Part shown: piece by piece, positions 63,801 through 64,000 of the stretch
Numbering within the stretch: position 1 is the first letter of the stretch
Layout of the letters: every line of letters begins with the position of its first letter
DNA from: Pammene aurita
Taxonomy: Eukaryota; Arthropoda; Insecta; Lepidoptera; Tortricidae
Direction of reading: 5' to 3'
Length of the DNA stretch: 64,000 nucleotides
NCBI GenBank assembly: GCA_947086415.1
Contig: OX352296.1
Coordinates: 23,944,748 to 24,008,747 of the forward strand
Notes under the pieces: generated by a model
Seen by the model: the letters and a program-made list of their open reading frames with translations, nothing else
The model's database searches: none
Told to the model about the DNA's origin: nothing
Made by a program: the position numbers and the translations under genes

Positions 63801-64000
63801 TTTTAACTGGTATAGCTAAATTATACTTGCATAAGCATTAAAGCAAATTTACTACATATATATACATACAGTAATAATCCCGCGCTTCATATTTCCCATT
63901 AATTACTTACGATAAAATTGATGTATACCAATAAAGTAAAACCTATCCGTGCTCTCACTGGGTTAAACTCACGACATCTGGTAATCATTAATGGGATATT
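63801..64000 (-). mobile_element. BEL/Pao leader of a third element, gag deleted
   Basis: AACTGGTATAGCTAAATTAT and ATCCCGCGCTTCATATTTCC, CTCACGACATCTGGTAATCA match the leader upstream of the Gag start in elements 1 and 2. Here it joins directly to LTR-type sequence with no gag between. It continues past the window edge. Confidence 0.6.

Overview
This is nuclear DNA from a moth or butterfly (Lepidoptera). It is AT-rich and intron-containing, with a very dense load of repeats typical of that order: tRNA-derived SINEs, Helitrons with TC...CTAG ends, the GGGTTCCGTAG...CTTGGCCGGTTTTT repeat, and the AACCGACTTC repeat family. No bacterial-type operons, rRNA genes, CRISPR arrays or functional tRNA genes were seen. 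I do not assign a species.

Four host genes can be reconstructed across introns. (1) A four-exon gene (2968-10944, +) encodes a 354-residue type I membrane protein with leucine-rich repeats; I do not recognise the orthologue. (2) Upf3 (40802-49342, -) is the nonsense-mediated decay factor, with seven coding exons and 613 residues. Its exon-junction-complex binding motif lies alone on the last exon, beyond a 5 kb intron full of transposons. (3) mRpS28 (49872-50488, +), a mitochondrial small-subunit ribosomal protein, has two exons and is divergent from Upf3. (4) A glutaminase gene (52308-55871, -) shows its last six exons, with catalytic and ankyrin domains; its 5' exons lie beyond a retrotransposon cluster, probably outside the window. 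mRpS28 and glutaminase converge on a 120-nt near-perfect hairpin.

The rest is mobile DNA. From 13.2 to 32.8 kb lies what looks like one hAT transposon (matching TIRs and an 8-bp target duplication TTTACTAT) filled with later insertions: a 5'-truncated LINE, a gypsy remnant, a TE ORF1-like gene, a 160-bp satellite, a short LTR element with a tRNA-Lys-type primer site, and a full-length two-ORF LINE inserted in the terminal repeat of an ~830-bp MITE. A Helitron (32.8-36.3 kb) abuts it, followed by a broken RAG1/Transib-like transposase. A second hAT element (41.1-44.8 kb), with a 1.3-kb internal palindrome, sits in the last Upf3 intron. It splits a LINE tail whose unsplit paralogue is at 32 kb. 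From 56.1 kb to the end are tandem BEL/Pao retrotransposon remnants, including a ~1.16-kb near-perfect palindrome.

The window reads as a few conserved housekeeping genes set in a deeply layered transposon landscape whose order of insertion can be read from target duplications. I found no convincing new enzymatic or defence system. The most unusual items are the giant palindromes, the RAG1-like relic, the intact LINE, and the Upf3 gene structure.
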